From JAUNSR01 sp036655355 (GTDB lineage: Bacteria; Bacteroidota; Bacteroidia; Bacteroidales; JAUNSR01): 64,000 nucleotides of DNA. The translations under genes and the position numbers were made by a program. This document shows positions 61,211-64,000 of this stretch, in pieces. The stretch is from the NCBI GenBank assembly GCA_036655355.1, contig JAVVQG010000011.1, forward strand, positions 62,001 through 126,000, written 5' to 3'. Below the pieces are notes generated by a model. The model saw only the letters and a program-made list of their open reading frames with translations, was not told where the DNA came from and searched no databases. Within the stretch, counting starts at the first letter, position 1; every line of letters begins with the position of its first letter.

Positions 61211-61624
61211 ATGAATAAATATATTTTTGAACTTGAATTTAAGGTACGTGATTACGAATGCGATATGCAAGGTGTGGTGAACAATGCGGTGTATCAGAAT
61301 TACCTGGAGCATACGCGTCATGAGTTCATCGACTCGTTGGGTGAAAGTTTCCGGGTACTGACCGAGAACAACATCACCCCTATGGTTGCGAAGGCGGAGA
61401 TTGAATACAAGGTTTCCCTTCGCAGCGGCGATTCTTTCATCAGTCGTCTTTACCTGAAACGTAAAGGTCCCCGTTATCTCTTCTTTCAAGACATCTACCG
61501 CAAGAGCGATGAAAAACTGTGTGTGAAAGCGCAGATTCAGATCATCAGCGTGGTGAACGGGCGACTTACCCGAGGCGATGAGTTCGCTACGGTTTTTGCT
61601 CCCTTCCTACAAGAGGCACTCTGA
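61211..61624 (+). CDS. Acyl-CoA thioesterase, 4HBT hotdog family
   Basis: A 137-residue hotdog-fold thioesterase. YECDMQGVVNNAVYQNYLEH followed by TRHEFI is the active-site region (Asp, then Asn/Tyr and Glu-His), like the YbgC/4-hydroxybenzoyl-CoA thioesterase group, and KRKGPRYLFFQDIYRK continues the sheet. The acyl substrate is unknown. The last codons are part of a 68-bp tandem duplication that continues past the stop. Confidence 0.85.
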   Translation: MNKYIFELEFKVRDYECDMQGVVNNAVYQNYLEHTRHEFIDSLGESFRVLTENNITPMVAKAEIEYKVSLRSGDSFISRLYLKRKGPRYLFFQDIYRKSDEKLCVKAQIQIISVVNGRLTRGDEFATVFAPFLQEAL

Positions 61625-61762
61625 ACCATCCGTCAACGGTAAACCTCTGAGCCTTGAAGTTATAGGCTAATTTCCTACAAGAGACTCTTTGAACCATCCG
61701 TCAACGGTAAGCCTCTGAGCCTTGAAGTTATAGGCTAACTTGCGACACGAGGCTCTCTAAAC
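61604..61762. repeat. 68-bp tandem duplication at the thioesterase 3' end
   Basis: Two near-identical 68-bp units begin at 61604 and 61672, each TTCCTACAAGAG, CCATCCGTCAACGG, GAGCCTTGAAGTTATAGGC; a third, partial unit begins at 61740. The first unit contains the last codons and stop of the thioesterase gene. Confidence 0.85.
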
Positions 61763-61782
61763 TCCCTTTAATCCTTATTGAA

Positions 61783-62898
61783 ATGCCAACCAATACCGAA
61801 ACACTCCGTTATGCCATCGCACTTTGCAGGATCAAAGGGATCGGTGATGTTCTTGCCCGTAAATTGATTGAGAACTTCGGATCACCGGAAGCTATTTTCC
61901 GTGAAAAACCGGATACGCTGGCTCTGATTCCCCGAATCGGCACGCAACTCGCACTCGGGGTAACGGATCGTTCGTTGTTGGAGATTGCAGATAAGGAGAT
62001 CGCCTTCATTTCACAGAATGGAATCGACTCTTTCTATTTTGAAGATGAGGAGTATCCCGAACAGTTACGGGATTGTACGGATGCGCCGTTGCTCCTGTTT
62101 TACAAAGGAGAAACGGAGCTGAAGGGGAAACGGTTCGTGAGCATGGTCGGTACCCGAAGCTGTACGCAATACGGCATCGACCTCATCGAGAATTTCTTGC
62201 AAGAGATGGCCGCTCTGGCACCCGAAGTGGTGATTGTGAGCGGACTTGCGTACGGGATCGACGTGAACGCTCATAAATCGGCTTTAAAAAACGGTTTGTC
62301 CACCATCGGCGTATTGGCCCACGGTTTGGATCGCATCTACCCTTACGTACACCGGCAAATCGCCAAACAGATGTTGGAACAGGGTGGGCTGCTCACGGAA
62401 TACCTCTCGGAAACAAATCCTGACCGGGGAAATTTCCTAGCTCGCAATCGCATTATAGCGGGCTTAAGCGACGCAACCATCGTAGTTGAATCTGCCGACA
62501 AGGGCGGTTCTATCGTCACCGCAAACATTGCCAATACGTACGGCCGAGACGTATTCGCTTTTCCGGGAAGAACCTCCGACAGGTATTCGGAAGGATGCAA
62601 TCGCCTGATTCGCCAAAATCGAGCGGCACTGATCACGGGTGCTTCCGATTTCCTGGAGCTGATGAATTGGCTTCCCGACTCACCGGGCGAGCAAGAGATA
62701 CAAATGGAGATTCCCTTCGATCTCTCTTCCGAGGAGCAACAAATCGTGGAATTACTGACCCGGTACGGCGAAATGCATCTCAACCGTTTGGTGGTGGAAA
62801 CAGAAATCCCCATCAGCGAACTGACGGGGATTCTGATGGAATTGGAATTCCGTAATATGGTTCGCCCTTATCCGGGCGGCATGTATCGTTTGAAATGA
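61783..62898 (+). CDS. dprA: DNA-processing protein DprA
   Basis: A 371-residue protein that loads RecA onto incoming single strands in natural transformation. The N-terminal helix-hairpin-helix part (ALCRIKGIGDVLARKLIENF) precedes the Rossmann-like DprA domain (SMVGTRSCTQYG, VSGLAYGIDVNAHKSAL, ENPDRGNF-like NPDRGNFLARNRIIAGLSDATIVVE, GSIVTANIAN) and a C-terminal winged helix. It is also present in species never seen to be competent. Converges on znuC with only six bases between the stop codons and no terminator. Confidence 0.93.
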   Translation: MPTNTETLRYAIALCRIKGIGDVLARKLIENFGSPEAIFREKPDTLALIPRIGTQLALGVTDRSLLEIADKEIAFISQNGIDSFYFEDEEYPEQLRDCTDAPLLLFYKGETELKGKRFVSMVGTRSCTQYGIDLIENFLQEMAALAPEVVIVSGLAYGIDVNAHKSALKNGLSTIGVLAHGLDRIYPYVHRQIAKQMLEQGGLLTEYLSETNPDRGNFLARNRIIAGLSDATIVVESADKGGSIVTANIANTYGRDVFAFPGRTSDRYSEGCNRLIRQNRAALITGASDFLELMNWLPDSPGEQEIQMEIPFDLSSEEQQIVELLTRYGEMHLNRLVVETEIPISELTGILMELEFRNMVRPYPGGMYRLK

Positions 62899-62904
62899 TC
62901 GATA

Positions 62905-63588
62905 TTATCCGTGATGAAAAGGACAGGTAAGATCGGCCGGTTTGATCGTTTCATCCACACAGATGGTACGCGTCACCATATCTACCAACGAGGTAACTTC
63001 ATGCGAAACCATGAGAATGGTTGTGGTCTTGTTTATTTCGCGCAACAGTTCATACAATCGCTCTTCAAAACGTTTGTCGATGTACGAGTTCGGCTCATCC
63101 AACACCAACAATTTGGGATGATTGACAATCGCCCGACCCAACATCACACGCTGCATTTGTCCGCCGGACAACGCACCGATGCTACTTTTTCGCTTCTCAT
63201 ACATTCCGGTCATCTGTAGCACTTCCGCTACCCTTTCACGATCGGCACGCGAGGGACGTCCAAGCAGGGATCGCTCCGAACCCATCAGTCCCGAAAGCAC
63301 CACTTCCTCAACCGTTATGGGAAAATGATGGTCGATATTGTTCCGTTGCGGCAGGTATCCCATTACGATTTCATCCACTTTTTTCCCGTGATCGAAGAAA
63401 AGGATCTCCCCTTTATACGGCTCGATCAGTCCTAAAATCGTTTTTATCAACGTGGTTTTACCCCCTCCGTTGGGACCGATGATCCCCATGAAATCGAGTT
63501 CATTGATCTCCAGATTGACATCGCGAAGCACGATACGGCCTTCGTAACCGGCACTGAGGTCTTTTATTTCAATCAGTTTATTGTTCAT
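62905..63588 (-). CDS. znuC: Zinc/manganese ABC transporter ATPase
   Basis: The ATPase of a metal-type ABC importer, 227 residues: Walker A GPNGGGKTTLIKT, Q-loop near PQRNNIDHHFPITVEEVVLSG, signature LSGGQMQRVMLGRA, Walker B LLVLDEPNSYID. PQRNNIDHHFPITV is typical of ZnuC/MntB-like subunits. Its start overlaps the end of the substrate-binding protein gene by 11 bases. The metal is not certain from sequence; zinc or manganese. Confidence 0.9.
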   Translation of the reverse strand: MNNKLIEIKDLSAGYEGRIVLRDVNLEINELDFMGIIGPNGGGKTTLIKTILGLIEPYKGEILFFDHGKKVDEIVMGYLPQRNNIDHHFPITVEEVVLSGLMGSERSLLGRPSRADRERVAEVLQMTGMYEKRKSSIGALSGGQMQRVMLGRAIVNHPKLLVLDEPNSYIDKRFEERLYELLREINKTTTILMVSHEVTSLVDMVTRTICVDETIKPADLTCPFHHG

Positions 63589-64000
63589 GCAATGATTTGG
63601 CTATTTGAATCATTTCTTCACTCCAGTTGTAACTTAAAGGGTTGATCGAAACCACCTTCGCACCCACCTCAGAGGCAACCACCTGTGCATTCTTTTCGTC
63701 AAATTCCTGTTGGATAAACACAACCTTGGCACCTGTGGCGCGAACGCTGTCAATCATACTTTTCAGGTATTGAGCCGATGGTTCTTTCCCTTCGTTCTCA
63801 ATGGCGAATTGGTTCAGATGATAATCATTCGCCAGGTAAGTGAGTGAAGGGTGATAGATCACAAAACTGCGTGCCGGAAGGTCGGTCAACAGGGAATCCA
63901 CGGTATGGGTGGTAGCATTAATCTCCTCCATCAGCCCGTTGTAGTTAGAACGGAAATAAGCGGAATCAGCCGGCGACATCTCGATAAAAGCTTTCAACAT
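63578..64000 (-). CDS. znuA: Metal ABC transporter substrate-binding protein, C-terminal part
   Basis: The C-terminal 140 residues of a ZnuA/TroA-like periplasmic binding protein; the gene continues beyond the window, and the methionine codon at the edge is not a true start. VIYHPSLTYLANDYHLNQ holds the metal-ligand histidine, and VFIQQEFDEKNAQVVASEVG followed by VSINPLSYNWSEEM is the other half of the site. No His-rich loop is visible in this part. The gene order znuA-znuC fits an import operon whose membrane component lies elsewhere. Confidence 0.88.
   Translation of the reverse strand: MLKAFIEMSPADSAYFRSNYNGLMEEINATTHTVDSLLTDLPARSFVIYHPSLTYLANDYHLNQFAIENEGKEPSAQYLKSMIDSVRATGAKVVFIQQEFDEKNAQVVASEVGAKVVSINPLSYNWSEEMIQIAKSLHEQ

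Noticed and set aside
62899..62904. Terminator between dprA and znuC
   Set aside because: Only six bases separate the convergent stops, and no stem with a T run is seen at either 3' end.

Overview
The window is a chromosomal segment of a Bacteroidales bacterium (phylum Bacteroidota); I cannot place it to family or genus. The evidence is: two SusC/SusD pairs, GldE beside Ssb and MutY, DUF4954, DUF4491 and DUF4396 proteins, a BlaI/M56 pair fused to SusC-like modules, and many Bacteroidota-type promoters (a -7 box TAnnTTTG, sometimes with a -33 TTTG) in place of sigma70 boxes. Base composition is moderate and even, and I see no insertion sequence, prophage, rRNA, tRNA or CRISPR array.

Layout. 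1-9000 holds housekeeping genes: the end of a glucosaminidase-LysM protein, a ROK glucokinase, ubiE/menG and purC, a PhoH-like ATPase, small membrane proteins, and an LpxH-like phosphoesterase overlapping a MurG-like glycosyltransferase. 9114-16965 is an organophosphate-type SusCD locus: a phosphodiesterase/alkaline-phosphatase fusion, SusC, SusD and a calcineurin-like phosphoesterase. 17046-28981 is mostly information processing (radical SAM protein, Mrp, TrmB, pseudouridine synthase, phosphopantetheinyl transferase, GldE, Ssb, MutY, HU, a 29-residue bS22-like protein, RNase G). 29070-31245 is a secreted beta-propeller gene plus an OprO/P-like porin gene. 31305-38197 carries ogt, a low-molecular-weight phosphatase, priA, an outer-membrane protein, an aldose epimerase and hflX. 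38276-49805 looks like a decaying glycan-utilisation locus: a GH144-like lipoprotein with an altered centre, a membrane LuxR-type regulator, and SusC/SusD, with a DUF4954 gene in the opposite orientation between them. 50366-52529 is the BlaI/M56 pair. 53014-59628 is a seven-gene surface-polysaccharide cluster (WaaP-like kinase, UDP-galactopyranose mutase, fucosyltransferase, four other glycosyltransferases). The end holds a YqhD-like dehydrogenase, a thioesterase, dprA and part of a ZnuABC-type importer.

How genes may work together. The most interesting observation links two separate loci. The promoters of the phosphatase-SusCD operon and of the propeller-porin operon both carry TTGTAAT-like elements spaced in multiples of 11 bp. 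In both, the last copy ends exactly 10 bp before a CAYCTTTG -7 box. That is the geometry of PhoB boxes, so both loci may belong to one phosphate-starvation regulon that scavenges phosphate from organic phosphodiesters and monoesters.

A second theme is intergenic tandem repetition: three unrelated arrays with 22-bp units, a 12-bp array downstream of mrp, a roughly 24-bp array, and duplications of gene 3' ends at two places with a 68-bp offset. All functional statements are from reading the sequence and recalling families; no database search was run.
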